Shown here: piece after piece, positions 1-12,735 of the stretch
Layout of the letters: every line of letters begins with the position of its first letter
Position numbering within the stretch: the stretch's first letter is position 1
The notes under the pieces: generated by a model
The model's database searches: none
What the model saw: only the letters and a program-made list of their open reading frames with translations
What the model was told of the DNA's origin: nothing
NCBI GenBank assembly: GCA_013397455.1
Contig: VYZB01000123.1
Span: forward strand, 636,447 to 700,446
Source of the DNA: Crotophaga sulcirostris
Taxonomy: Eukaryota > Chordata > Aves > Cuculiformes > Crotophagidae
Length of the DNA stretch: 64,000 bases
Reading direction: 5' to 3'
Program-made: the position numbers and the translations under genes

Positions 1-1987
1 TAGAAGTAATTTTTGACTATCTAAAAGATGGCCAGAGAATCTCCAGTGTCACCATTTTTTCCCCTCAATATGAAATTACAAGATAATTAATTTATTTTCA
101 CGAAGGTCAAATTCGGAACATTTAGAATTTGACATGTAACACGTCACCAAAAGAATCCCGCCCCTCCCCCTTCCTTATTTGGGAGCAAATTTTGGCATAA
201 TCCTCTCAGATTTTCTTAGGAAGCAAGGAGAGTGATGGCTGAGAGACCTGCAATCCATTACTCGAGGTGCATCCCATAGGTAAGGAGCAAAAGGACCATG
301 CTGATTTTTTTTTTCCCCAAAGGGAATGAATCAGCAAGAACCCAGCATGTATCTTTTTTTTTTTTTCCTATTCAGTAGGATAAGTCCTATGACCAAAACA
401 AAAAAGGATGAAGAAAATTAACTCATAAACACACTATCAATTTGCCTCAGTTTTAGAACGATGAAAATCTACAGGAGATTGGAGTGCCTAGAGCTTGATC
501 TTACGTTTTCTTAGGAAAGACTTAAAAAAAACAACCCCAAAACACCAAAATCCACGTACAAAACCCCCACCCAAAACTCCACAGCATATTTTACAGTAGA
601 AAATATAATGTATTTCCTGTGAATGGAGTAAAAAAACCCTGTTGAATGGCTTTTCTATGCAAGTTACTGGTTTGGATTGCAAGAAGTAGTTGGTTAATCA
701 TGTGATTATGTTATCTGGAAGATCTTAAATAGAGCTATAATGTCTTATAAACTTTCAGTTGCCATTTGAGCCATTCAGCTTTTGTTAACCTGAACAAGAT
801 CAAGATCTTCAAATATGGTAATATGTGCCATTTTTTTCCCATTAAGTCCCATGAGCTCTGTGCTTGATACAGGGATGACTCAGCTGGTGACAGCTAATCA
901 TGTTTATAAAACCAAAATTCTCCTTCTACTTCTATCCTTCTTTCCTGTTTTCTTCTGAGCTTTCTTTGAAGAGAAGCAGGTGTAACTTGCTAAGAAGGTA
1001 GCTTCTTAGATTTTATAGATATGAGATTATCATTAATTTAGGCTGTGCCATCATTAAACCAATGCCTGTGCCTGCTTTTGAGACATCAGCTAATGGCTTG
1101 AGCTGTCTTTTCTTGGAATCAAGATCAGAGTTCTGATTATATATGGTCATTAACAATTCAACGTTTTCTTTTTTTTTTTTTTTTTTTTTNAAGAGGGCGT
1201 GTGTTGCTGTTTGTGGTGTTCTTCCTGCCAAAATCCACTTTGGGTTGTTGAACACTCCCTATGCAGTGCAATCTGGTTTTGTTAGTGCCTGCTTTATTGG
1301 AAAGAACATCATGCTGCAGGGTATGCATATGACAGTTAACGTGCTTATTACCAAATGCACTTTTTGCAATACCCCTGTATTTTGCAGCCTGGAATCCCAG
1401 TGTGGAAGGATCCCAAAATTCTAAGTGTTCCTTGTTTTTTCACTGGGACATCCACCAGCAGAAGTACTGAGGTTAGTAAGGTCCCAAGCTGTTAGAATTG
1501 CCTCCCACCAAGGTGACTAACAGTGGCCCATATTAATCACCTAATTAGGAATGCAGTGGCCTTAACTCATCTACACAGTGTGATTAAAACCTGGAATATT
1601 TTCTGAGCACAAAGTCATCTCTACAGAGCCTATACCTGGAGCTACTTCACTCAGCAACGTTTCATCTGAGGTTGGTTAATTAGCATGGAAAGAAGGGAAA
1701 AAGAGTAATTCATTGCACCTACTGCAGTCAAAGCACAGTTGTGATGTCTGGTAGCAGCACCACCACCGCACTGAAATCTGGGGTTTCAGCAGGAGAGGAG
1801 GATGCTGTACATGGCATATCCACCTTCTCTATTCCAGCAGCATTCTGGTTTGAGCTGACTGACAGTCAGCAGATGTCCCTGTAAAAGTTGGGTTTTTTTG
1901 ACACAAGGCTGCTAGGATGCAAGGTTATTGATGGTTTGGAGTAAGTGGGGTTTCTGAATTGTGTAGATGATACTGCCGATATATTTT
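1..1987. other. Unassigned sequence, no gene seen
   Basis: AT-rich with scattered A and T tracts and the N at 1190. Open frames here are short and either cross the homopolymer or use non-ATG starts. No repeat family was recognised. Confidence 0.5.
1169..1190. repeat. T homopolymer (about 21) ending in a single N
   Basis: A run of T is followed by one N at 1190, then unique sequence. A single N after a homopolymer is typical of a gap closed by the assembler at minimum size, so local length and continuity here are unreliable. Confidence 0.9.
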
Positions 1988-2211
1988 CACAGTATCACAG
2001 TATTACAAAGTTGGAAAGGACCTGTGAGATCATCGAGTCCAACCTATAACCCAACACTAACACCAACCCATCATCTAAGCCATGGTACTGAGTGCCTCAT
2101 CCAATCTCCTCTTAAACACCTCCAGGGTTGGCGACTCCACCACCTCCCTGGGCAGCGCATTCCAATGGCCAATTACCCTTTCAGGGAAGAACTTTTTCCT
2201 AATATCAAGGA
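1988..2211 (-). mobile_element. CR1 LINE fragment, 3' end, variant tail
   Basis: On the minus strand this is the end of CR1 ORF2 plus the 3' UTR, terminating in tandem ACTGTGA units (plus-strand TCACAGTATCACAG at 1988). The minus frame reads the conserved CR1 C-terminal segment ([17 protein letters not shown], then [11 protein letters not shown]) before its stop. It is 5'-truncated near 2211, where similarity to the other copies stops. Confidence 0.9.
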
Positions 2212-5200
2212 AAAAGTCAATTTTACCTCTCTTTCCAGACCAGACACTTAGTTTCCCACAGTAATGCCAAGCCCTGTTCAGTCCTGTATGGAAAGCAGCA
2301 ATGTTAGCATGATCTTTTGATTCTAATAGCACATTTGGAACCTGGGCTTTTGTGAGCAAGGAAACAGCTCACATGAATGTGGAAATGTTTGCTTTCCTGT
2401 TCGGCATTCCCCCCAATTTCCAGCCATTTACCTGTTTTACCAGTGAGCAGCTAAAGGGTAATGGTGGACAATAAATGTTTGGTAACCAAGGATGCATCTT
2501 CCTGCTTAGCTCAGAACCCAGAGGGCAATAAGCTTCATTCAGTTCCTGAAAGTCAACAGGAACCCAGGAGCTGAGCTTAGCCTCCTTTTTGGCAAGAAAA
2601 CTACCACCTGGCGAACCACTTTGAAAGGCTGCAAGAAGTAATTTGCTTTGCAGCTACATTGTAGAGCCCTTTGTTCTCACAAAGAATAAGCTGGAGCTTC
2701 TTCCCTGCACTGACACTGATAAGAGAGGGCCTCAGGATCACGAGGTGCGAGATAAAAGGAAGGGAGAGTGCTTGTGGTACAATGCCCAGCTCTGCACGCT
2801 CCTGGTACAGCTCCCAGCCAAGTTCTCAGGTATTGAAAAGTGATTTGTTTGAAGGTCATCCATTCTTCTGTGCTTAACACTTCACCAGAAACTTTATTTA
2901 GTCACTCACAGAAGAATTAAACCATCAGCCCCAGTTTCATGCCAGGAGATCATAATATGGTTACGCTGGGCCTGAGGCCAAAGAGAAAGTAGTTTGTGAG
3001 TTCTAGTTAAAAAGCCTGTATAGTTTAAGAATTTTCTAGGCTCTCTTCCATCCTTAAAGTTGACACCATTTATCATTTGGGCAGTCACCTATGAGGTGGA
3101 TTGAACTACAGATCTAAAGATACAGAGTTATTATGTTCACTGTCTACATCAACAATTATTGAACTTTATCACAAATGGTAACAATCCTATCAATTGAGAA
3201 CAGATGTGAGGGAGAACTGAGGTTACAGCATGGTAAGGCTGTACTGATGAAGGACATGTGGGCAATGAAGACAGTTCTCATCCTCACTCTCCTGCTCTCC
3301 CCTCATCATTTTGCAGATGTGGTCACTATGTGCAGGAAAGGAGTGAAATGCAACTATCTCATACAGTCAAAGAGGTAGAAAAATTATTTCTCTCAACTCC
3401 TTGCTACATTTTCTGAGCCACTGAAGGATCTGTTGTAGAAGAAGCCAGCTCAGTCCAGGGCCACATCCTAATATTGGTTGCTACAATCTAGGTGTAGTTA
3501 TTACTGTTGACAAAGAGCTATGTTAAAAAACCAATTGCTCTCTCGCCTTTTTTCCACTAGGTATGTGCTATTCTAAGGGATCTCTTGCTACATTATTTTT
3601 ATGAAGACAAACCTGTGACATTACCCATATTTCTACAGAGACTCGGAGTTTAAACGCTGCTGCTCCAGAACGAAGACAGCAAAATCTTCATGTCAAATAT
3701 TTTAACTGCTTTAAGAAAGGAGGGCGTACAAGAAGCTAAAATGGGGCTGTATGCTAGCATTGGGAAAGAATAGGAACTTAGTATTTTTTACTATTATTTG
3801 ACAACAAATTGTGTTTCAGATTCATGTTGGCCTTTACTGGCATGTGAAATGGAAATTAAGAGTGTGTGTGTGAGAGGGTTGAAGTGGTGTGAAACGTTGC
3901 CCTTTCATTTCCTCAAATGAAGAAAAAATCCACTGCTATTATGATGGCATCATATTATATGTCTCAACCTGAGCAGGACCTATAGCAGTGAAGGGTTTAA
4001 AAGTTTTTACATTCTCTTGATCATAAGTGGGAAAACTACAAGTTTTTAGTGATGTTGAACTGAAAGGAAGTAAAATAAAAACACAGAAATATCTTCACTT
4101 AACATTCAAAGGTTGTCACAAGTACCATCATCATCTAGACTTAACAACAGATTAGCAGGGTCATTAAAACAAAACAGACAAAAAAATACCCTCAAAAAAA
4201 CAACTCAATCTCTCCAAACCACCACTCCAAAAATGTGAAGAATAAGTCTATTTTCCATTAATAACACAGAAGAAACTGAGTGGCTATATTACCATCTTTA
4301 CACAATACATAATCATCAAATGGTATTCACATGAACTCATCTGGTAGAAACTATTAGGAGAGCAAAGGATGGAAAACTTTGAATTATGATGCTAGAAGAG
4401 TCCAAGCTAACTATAGGCCCATATAAAGCTTCTGAAAATATACAGCTAATTACAGACTATAAATCAAATGGAGAGCAAGCCAGTAGCCCTATGAAAAAAA
4501 AAAAACCAACAAGAAACTCTACTATAGAATAAATAAGATTGAGATCCCTTCACTGGCAGAAGTTGTTATGGTGTAGGAGGGACCAACACCACAATACACA
4601 GTAACTTCTGAAAGAGAGGCTGGCTAAAGAGTACAAAGGAAACTTCCCCGTCTTCCCCAATGCTTTAGTTAACTAACAACATGAATGAGGTGTTCAAACA
4701 CTGACTAACCATGGTTATCCATTCTCTGCAGGACACACTGCAGTACCAGTAAGAACTCACCTCCTGACTGCAAGTTTCTGATATGCCAAAAAAAACCCCA
4801 CAACCAACCCACCCCAGACATAATGAACCCCCAAACCTCAGCAGTTCTGGATAGAACTATGGTGTAGCATGAGAAGAAGTGTGTGCCTGTATGATTGCTC
4901 CCTGCCAAGTTCACTATAGCTTGACAAGAGCTGGATGATGCTCACTTGCATGGAAGATGCGCCGTAGACTGGAGGTGCCAGTCCTTTGCTTATATCCTTC
5001 TGGCTCTTTCCAGAGGCTGCAGCAGATGGCAGGGCAGGACAGAGGAGGAACATCAAGGTGGCAGAAAGGTGCAATATTGAGAATAACTAGATTGGTGAGA
5101 TCTGTTTTAAACATCAGAGCTTTCTGTCATGGCAGTTACAGCCACAGTAAAGTCAAACGTGTCTTTAAATGAAACTGCTGGAAAAAAATACATTAGGCTA

Positions 5201-7118
5201 AGCCTCCTGTGAAAGTCTGTTGTTTCCACTACAATTCAGTAGGCACTGGGTACCTGGATTTCACTGGGCTCTGAAAAATCTTAGCCTTAAATTTTTGCTC
5301 TAGAAGGGTAAGTGAAATTTTTTTCCAGGTTATTGAGGATAAAGTTAAGTGGATTTGAGAGAGAAACTCTTGAGCAATCAACACCATTTATGTTGCTTTG
5401 GTAGTAGGAGATCAAACAAATAATTACCACCTTAAGCATGCTTTTCATTCTTTGGAAGCTTTGCTGAATCACATGGCTCAGGTAGTTAATTTAAAAACTA
5501 GTCCCTTCGAGTTTCCCTCTTCGTTGTACAGATACAAGCAATTCTAAATACAGTTGGGCATTTTGCTTTTGTAAGATCTCTTAAGTTTTCTCAGTAAAAC
5601 ACTACCTGTGAAACAGAGAAACAAACCAAACACTATGGGGCATTTTAATACTTACAAGAACAAAGCACACAAAAGCCAAATAACCCCTCCAGTCCAGCAC
5701 TATTTAAGTGTACTAATTCAGTTCCTTGAATTAGTTTTTTCTGCCTGACATTTAAAATTACATTTACTTCTCAACACATATCTGTAAAGTATTACTACTC
5801 AAAAGCCAAAACAAAACTATTTATGTGTAACAGCTAAAGAAAGAGCAAACAGCAAAAAGAAAAAGCAAGATTGGGTTACCTATGCCATTTACAGTGAGGA
5901 GACTGGTTTCAGGAATAAAGGTATGATTAAGTATCTCTATTAAGGTTTTAATTATTTCTACAGAGGTTCTAAATACAGCCAACACATTTGGCTTAATTAA
6001 TAATTAGCACAGCTGGGAATATGGACAGAAAGGCTGAAGGAACGGTAATGGCTATTGGCACTAGACATGACTAAATGACAAAACAGGACACTTTTTTTTT
6101 TGGTTTGATGCTGTTTTTTCCTTGGTTTAAGTCCTTTGGAATAAAAAAAGCTAGGTATTTCTAAATTAATTTCTTTCCAAGTTCATACCTTGTTCACCTT
6201 GAAGTCATAAAACAACACATCACTTGCTAGAAATCTTTAACATCTAGATGACAAATACTCTATAAGTCTGAGATAATAGTTGCCCTTACTTTTATAATAG
6301 CATGGCAACACCAAGGAGATGCACTCAGAATGCAGTTTAAAAACAATGTTAGATACCTGCCAACACAACGAAAAAAACATCTTCCAGCTGGGGTTAGTTG
6401 TTTGTACACTTGCCACATACAATTAGTGATGAATGCATTTTAAGCTGCTGACAGTGGAATTCTGGGGAATTTCTTTTTCTTCATACAGCATTCCTTAACC
6501 TCAGTTAATGTTCTAAAGAAGTAACACAATTCAGTTTCATTTTAATATATAATCTGTTCCAGCAATCTGTTAAATCATATGTTTACATTTCAAGTAAAGG
6601 CCCAATTACTAAAGTTTATTCCCCTTTTTCATTGCAACTCTAGCAAGAATTACTGCTGATGATAGCTCACGATACTGATAAAACACGCGACAGTTAGGCT
6701 TCACACCAGTAACAGCAGATTGAGCTTATTCTGAAGACCCACAATATTTATTGCAACTTGACTGTAAAATTTCCTGTTTATTAAATCTTCTAACCTGTAG
6801 ATCAGCAGCTCATTTCTCCCCGTTTCTGCATGCTTACCACTAGGTCAGTAGTAAAGTGTTCTCACAAATGGGCTGATGCCTTGGAATGCTTACAGGGATG
6901 CAACACTGTCACATAACAACACTCACACAGAGGATTATACACAGTAATACAGGCTTGCAAGAAGCTCTACAGAGGCAGTCAGTCCCTGCAGAATCAGCAG
7001 AAGGTATTGTACTTGCACGTGCAGACTGACTTAGCTTTACATATGAGGTACTCCAGAGAAACAAAAAAGATGATTTATGTGCATAAAGGAAGCAGACGTA
7101 TGGACTGCTACTGGAGAG
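2212..7118. other. Unassigned sequence, no firm gene
   Basis: AT-rich and intron-like. It contains an isolated minus donor-like site at 4758-4763 without a usable exon, and a short plus ORF at 3247-3378 with a hydrophobic start (see findings). No repeat was recognised. Confidence 0.45.
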
Positions 7119-7814
7119 TAGTCAGGCAGAAAGGGAATTGGGAGCACTGGTAGATAGGAACCTCACCATGAGCCAGCAGTGTGCCCAAGTGGCCAAGAGG
7201 ACGAGTGGTATCCTGGCCTGCATCAGAAATAGTGTGGCCAGCAGGACCAGAGAAGTTCTCACCCCCTTATAGTTGGCACTGGTCAGGCCTCACCTTGAGT
7301 CCTGTGTGCAGTTCTGGGCCCCTCAGTTTGGGAAAGATGTCAAGATACTGGAGTGTGTCCAGAGGAGAGCAACGAAGATGGGGAAGGGTTTGGAGCACAA
7401 GCCCTGTGAGGAGCGACTGAGGGAGCTGGGGCTGTTCAGCCTGGAGAAGAGGAGGCTCAGGGGAGACCTTATTGCTCTCTGCAACTGCCTAAAAGGAGGC
7501 TGTAGTCAGGCAGGGGTTGGTCTCTTCTCTCAGGTGACCAGGGACAGAACTAGAGGACATGGACTCAAGCTTAGTCAGGGGAGGTTTAGGCTTGATATTA
7601 GGGAAAAATTCTTCACTGGAAGGGTGATTGGCCATGGGAATGCGCTGCCCAGGGAGGTGGTGGAGTCGCCGGCCCTGGAGGTGTTTAAGAGGAGATTGGA
7701 TGAGGCATTCAGTGCCAGGGTTTAGATGATGGGTTGGTGTTGGTGTTAGTATTAGTGTGTTGGGTTATAGGTTGGACTCTATGATCTCAAAAGTCCTTTC
7801 CAAAAAAAAAAAAA
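7119..7814 (+). mobile_element. CR1 LINE fragment, longest copy in the window, ending in an A tract
   Basis: About 0.7 kb of the 3' part of CR1 ORF2 and 3' UTR. Frame 7273-7725 reads the terminal reverse-transcriptase-proximal region ([30 protein letters not shown], then the VFKRRLDEA motif) to a natural stop. Earlier CR1 sequence (7119-7272) is broken by a frame disruption, so it is an inactive 5'-truncated copy. The element stops at GTCCTTTCC and runs directly into 13 A residues instead of the ACTGTGA tail seen elsewhere. Confidence 0.95.
7273..7725 (+). pseudogene. Remnant of CR1 ORF2 (C-terminal 150 codons)
   Basis: This is the longest N-free open frame of the window and lies entirely inside the CR1 copy at 7119-7814. 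It covers only the C-terminal part of the CR1 polyprotein, downstream of the reverse transcriptase core. No endonuclease domain or YxDD catalytic motif is present. It is not a host gene. Confidence 0.88.
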
Positions 7815-9466
7815 GTTTTTACCCATCTGTTCCCCAACTAAACACACTAGAATTTCACTACCCAGTCCCTTGCAGGCTCCATTCCTTTTAAAGGCCCCAG
7901 ATTTTCACACTGAGTGTAAAACTGCATGTGCCTTGTTCACTGTAGACAGCAGTGAAATGAACTTCACCTAGATAAGATTTTTCAGATTAAAAGATGACTT
8001 TTGATTTTCACTGGACACATCTTCTGATCCTAAAATTCATACCATATTCTCCAGAAGATTCAGAACTCACTGTTGGGGGTGCTGCCACAATATTTGCCTT
8101 GTGTTTTAGTCAAAAGGCCATCAGAATTTATTTCCCTGATACTCTAATACTTTCTACTCTCTTTTATATTGAAGAGGCAATAAAATGACTTCTTGTCTGT
8201 TCATCTTCCTTGTTACCATCAGTGTCTCTTCATAGAAGCAGGTTGCTTCATGCAAGCTCTATCTAAGCTGCATTGCCTCACTATGGGGCCAGATAAAGTG
8301 TGCCTGTGTAGACTGTTACTGTGATTCATTTGGCAGGCAGCTATTTGTAAAACATTGTAATTTTATTGTGTGCTGAAACCACAGTTCAGCCAGCCTGTGA
8401 ACAAAGACTTGCTTTCACTCATTTCAGGTTTTCAGCTAGCAGCCTACTCCACAACAGGCTTATTTAAGAGTTGATTATCCTTAATCTTAGTATTGCAAAG
8501 GTTTTACAGTCTTGCTTTGCGTACAGCATATTTTTTTAGAAAAAAAAGGGGTCTAATCTCAACTAGCTTGTCTAGATGCTAATGATATAAAAATCCATCA
8601 ATGGAGAGGAGCTGATTCTACTGCCAGTTAGATTGAGACTGGATCAAAACCAGCGTCGGCGTCAAAATCAGGCCTCTATCCAGTGTTGAATATTTTGTTT
8701 TGGACCCAACAGAACTAATGTGAGATAGGAGGACAGGCTAGTCTACAGGTGCACTTTTGTTTTTTAAAAACATATCCGGGATCCCATCGTGTTAAGATTT
8801 CTCAACTCTGAGGTTAAAAGATCAGATCACAAGAGAATTAATACTAAGGAAAACTGACGAATCATTCGTGACCACAGAGTAATTTCACTGGGGAGAGGAG
8901 AGAGGGCAAGCAAAAACAGAAGAAAAGCAATCTGACTGAGAAGGGTGGAAAATGAGGGATTGATTCAAACTTTCACATATGCCAGTCCTTTCCTTCTGAC
9001 TGCTCCATTTCTTGTAGTTGTTTCAGGCTCTGATTAAAGCTTTTGCTTCTTCAGTGTGATGCTGATAAGATATCTTTCACTGGTGTGTTTACTCAATTGG
9101 GTTCTCTAATATTAACCTAGACTGCTGCCTTTCCCTTCATCAAGGCACCAAGTGTGCTCTCTCTTCTTTACCTGTCTTGTGTTTTGCGCTCCGTCCTTTC
9201 AGCTGCCACTCCTTAAGAACTTAATTATCTTTCTGTTAACAGAAGTCTTGTTTTCTCTCTGAAACATAACTATGTTACTACATCTTCTGCAATCTTCATG
9301 TCACTAGACCACCACTAGCTGAAGTAGTAGCAAGGCTCAAACCACCTGTAGGTCAATGAAGTCAAATACTTGCATGTCCGTTCCCATTATTTCACTGGTG
9401 CAGAAAGCACCCCAAGAGCTTTAAGGTAATTTCCTGCTCTGCATGAGATTCACAGAGTGAATCACG
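7815..9466. other. Unassigned sequence, one very weak exon
   Basis: Nothing recognised except the doubtful exon at 9172-9211. Confidence 0.45.
9172..9211 (-). CDS. Very weak candidate exon
   Basis: This 40-base, CpG-containing, purine-rich stretch ends in a fair donor (AGACAG/GTAAAG) and is open in two frames (EWQLKGRSAKHKT in phase 0). The acceptor side (AATTAAGTTCTTAAG) is poor. It is listed because its composition contrasts with the flanks and the strand agrees with the better exons. It could easily be chance. Confidence 0.1.
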
Positions 9467-9579
9467 TTTAGGTGATGAGGTGGTGTTCGTGTTGGCTTAT
9501 AGGTTGGCTTATAGGTTGGACTTGATGATCTTGGAGGTCTCTTCCAACCTGGTTATACTGTGAAACTGTGAAACTGTGA
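9467..9579 (+). mobile_element. CR1 3' UTR fragment, ACTGTGAAACTGTGA tail type
   Basis: A short 3'-end copy: GGTGATGAGGTGGTG through TCTTCCAACCTGGTTATACTG and a tail of three ACTGTGA units. GGTTGGCTTATA is duplicated in tandem at about 9501-9524, which is private to this copy. Confidence 0.85.
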
Positions 9580-9969
9580 GTGTTACTTGTGCACTGAGAT
9601 TTCTCCAGAGTAGTTTTGTACTGGCCTAATTTTGTCTTTGTTCTCCACTACCCCGTATTTATTTTCCTAAAACTGGTGAATTGGAAGCTTTTTGACTCAA
9701 GCCCCTAATTTCCTTACACCAATTTTAGACAGAACATCTGTGGTTCAGTTGTAATGTTAATAAATATTTGAACACAGCTTATAGAGGTAGAGATTAACAA
9801 ATGTAGCTACACTCAGTTTTACAATAAACGTCTCTTCCACGGATCCTTTCCTCCCCACTGCACCTGATACGATGGCCACAAAATGCAGACTGGGAGATTA
9901 AGATGGGAAAGAAGAGCTTCATGAGGAGGGTAGTTATGAAGCACTAGAACTTTATCCAAAGAGTCTGCA

Positions 9970-10087
9970 GAATTTCCATGCCTTGGGAGATTTTAAGGAC
10001 TTGTATAAACAAAGCTGCAGCTGACTGGACCCAATGCTGATGACCAGATGGTCTCCAGAGGTCCCTGCCAACCTGTATAACCGTGAC
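9970..10087 (+). mobile_element. Old CR1 3'-end relic
   Basis: A diverged CR1 3' region: TTTCCATGCCTTGGGAGATT, then GACCAGATGGTCTCCAGAGG and TCCCTGCCAACCTGTATAAC, resembling the CR1 ending 'tggaggtattcaaaa ... gatgatctccagaggtcc ... caacc'. It is much more diverged than the ACTGTGA-tailed copies, so an older insertion. Confidence 0.65.
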
Positions 10088-10282
10088 TGCACTTCTCTCA
10101 AGGGTTGATATACTTGTTACCTATACAACCAGATTCCTGCCATGGAAACCGCCATTTGTTGATTTCCTCAACCCCTCCTTCCAGCCCATGACCCTGTGGT
10201 GGCTCATCACGAGGGGAGGCAGAGAGTCAGAGGAAGGAATGGCCTAGTCTTTTGGAAAATCTCCGAGTTCCTGCCTGCTCCT

Positions 10283-10569
10283 GTATCACAGTATCACAGT
10301 ATTACAAGGTTGGAAAGGACCTCTGAGATCATCGAGTCCAACCTAAAATCCAACACTAACACCAACTCATCATCTAAGCCATGGCACTGAGTGCCTCAGC
10401 CGATCTCCTCTTAAACACCTCCAGGGTTGGCGACTCCACCACCTCCCTGGGCAGCACATTCCAATGGCCAATCGCCCTTTCAGTGAAGAATTTCTTGCTG
10501 ATATCAAGCTTAAACTTTCCCTGACTAAGCTTGAGTCCATGTCCTCTAGTTCTGTCACTGGTAACCTGT
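10283..10569 (-). mobile_element. CR1 LINE fragment, 3' end, ACTGTGATACTGTGA tail
   Basis: Minus-strand copy with the tail at 10283 and similarity through the ORF2 end to about 10569 (TCTGTCACTGGTAACCTGTA). It is nearly parallel in sequence to the copies at 43809 and 52400. The ORF2 end is frameshifted relative to the intact C-terminal reading. Confidence 0.9.
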
Positions 10570-12735
10570 AGCGGCTATTCTTCCTGTCCCACCTGTAGTG
10601 GACACCCACCATCACTGTAAGTTTGCTGGTATAACACGCAAGGTGCAGGTCTTCTTCCTTGAGGGAGCCTTCATGATAATCATGCCTTTGGGGTAGCAGA
10701 AAAGCCCACACTACATCTCAGTCACCTAGATAGGAGGCAGGACAAGGCTGCCTGAATAGCACTACTTAGTTAAAGCATTTTGCTGCATGTATTTTTTCCT
10801 GCCTATGTTGAACCTTGTTTTGTTACCCAGCTGGTTTAGCCATTGTTTGAATACTATTAATTGCTTTTGGCTGTACAGGACTAATGTTCTACATCTCTAT
10901 TTTTTCCTGTAATTCGATGGCCTTATCGGTAAAGGTGTTTCCCTGTGGAACAGCTATATTTAGTTATTTTTTGGTTCAATTTTCAGTCTTACAGTGGCAG
11001 CTGGGCCCTTAAATGTAGCTTGTAAACAGGTACATGGAAAGGCATAAAGAGATCCAAGGGCTCACAAGAACAGGAAATGGGCCTACAGGCATGGCACTGA
11101 TAGGATCCCTAAGAGAATAAAGGTAAGAGGTAACTATAGAGACCAGCTATTTAAAATCAATAGGGTAGTGATAATAGGTAACATGAAGATAGGGGAAGGG
11201 GTTTTTGGGGAACAATATGGCTGAGCTTTGTTCAGGTTACGTGTATCAAGTCAGAAAGTGGTGGTGCAAAAAGACTGTAAGGAAGTAGAGTAGATTTCTT
11301 CATTCAGGAGGAGAAAACATGGGATTTCTTCTTTGATAAATAGTAAGAGAATGGTTAGGAGGAGAGAACAGCTCTTTCCCCAGCAGAGCAAGTATGTTCC
11401 TTGTTTTTTGGAGAGAAGGCTTGTCTCTAGCTAGGAATTCCCCTCAGTGACAGGCCTGAATCCTCAAAACTTCCAAAATGTTAATTGGGGCATTTACAGC
11501 ATTGGCAGAGTACATTAGTGAGTTGTTATGAAAAACTAGTTTAAAATTACTTCATTAGCAGCACAGAACAATTCTGTTAGAAAAAAGAGAAGCCATACTC
11601 TTACCCTCAGACCTGCACCTTTACCTTCTACTCGTCCATGCCTCTTGTGCCACACCATGCTTATTGGGAGATGACCCTGATGTTTGTCTCAAATCTTATG
11701 AGGATCAGCATGGGCAACACCCAACGTATCCATAGGCAAATTCTCTAGCACTACCCATAGCAACTCTCTTCTCTGCTCATACAATGGCTCTCAAAGACAA
11801 TGATGTTCACCAAAATTTAAAAAACTCTCCTGTCAAGTTTGGTTCAAAGTGGCCAACACCTCCAAAGCTGTCAGAGGAAAATGGGACAATATAATCATAC
11901 AAACCTTGGTTATTTTAGGTCATTAACTTTGTGTTCTAATGAAGTGTGCGAAAGCTGTAGCAGAGACTATGTTCCTTCTGCACACCTGTGAGAAATACTG
12001 AAAGTATTTGCCAAATGGTTATGTTTCCCCTCAGTCTCTTTGTTTTCCCCATACAAGAACCTGAAAGCACGTCTCATGGCAGGAAGTCCAAAAACATTTG
12101 CTACCTTCTCTGTAAAAGTAATTTCTACGTGGCTTCCTTTTATGCTTCTGCTAACACTTTACTAGGCTTTCTCTGAACTATCATTATTAAGAAACTTTCC
12201 AGTAACAACAGTGTATTGTCCTTAAATCCTGCTCATTTCTCAGAAGAAAAAACCCAACCCAAGAAAAAAGCAACCCTTCCAGTCCTTCCTGAAGTTGGAA
12301 TATATGCCTAGAGAGATGGGTTGGAGAAATGTTAGAGCTGGTTTGTACTTATGTTGAGGGCACAGTTATATTTTTAAAGGATTGGGTATCATCAGAATCT
12401 TTGTTTGCTTCAAGTAATTTGGTGGTTTAAATACCCTGTGTTTTATATCTTGTTACCCGCACACACAGAGTTCATGCTGGGTCTCAGCAAAGAAAGACAT
12501 CAAGCAGAGAGAAGTGAAGTGCTTTTCCAGAGCTGTTGCCTGTCCACTCAGCCTTGGTATTTTGCACTGGTCAGCAGCCATCTGTAGGCTTCTGCATCCT
12601 CTTGGTCATCTTTACCCACTAGAAAAACCTACTTGAGGCCAATGTAATTAGGCTCATGAAGATTTGCAGCATTCACACTTCATGTTTCAGCAGGGTCTCC
12701 GTCAGAGTTCTGGGATTTCACCAAAGAAGGGGAGA
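10570..12735. other. Unassigned sequence, no gene seen
   Basis: AT-rich, with no recognisable repeat or splice-bounded open segment on either strand. Confidence 0.5.

Noticed and set aside
1143..1424. 93-codon plus ORF
   Set aside because: It runs through a T homopolymer and an N, so the frame is not reliable.
10370..10711. 113-codon minus ORF
   Set aside because: An out-of-frame reading across the CR1 copy at 10283 and its flank.
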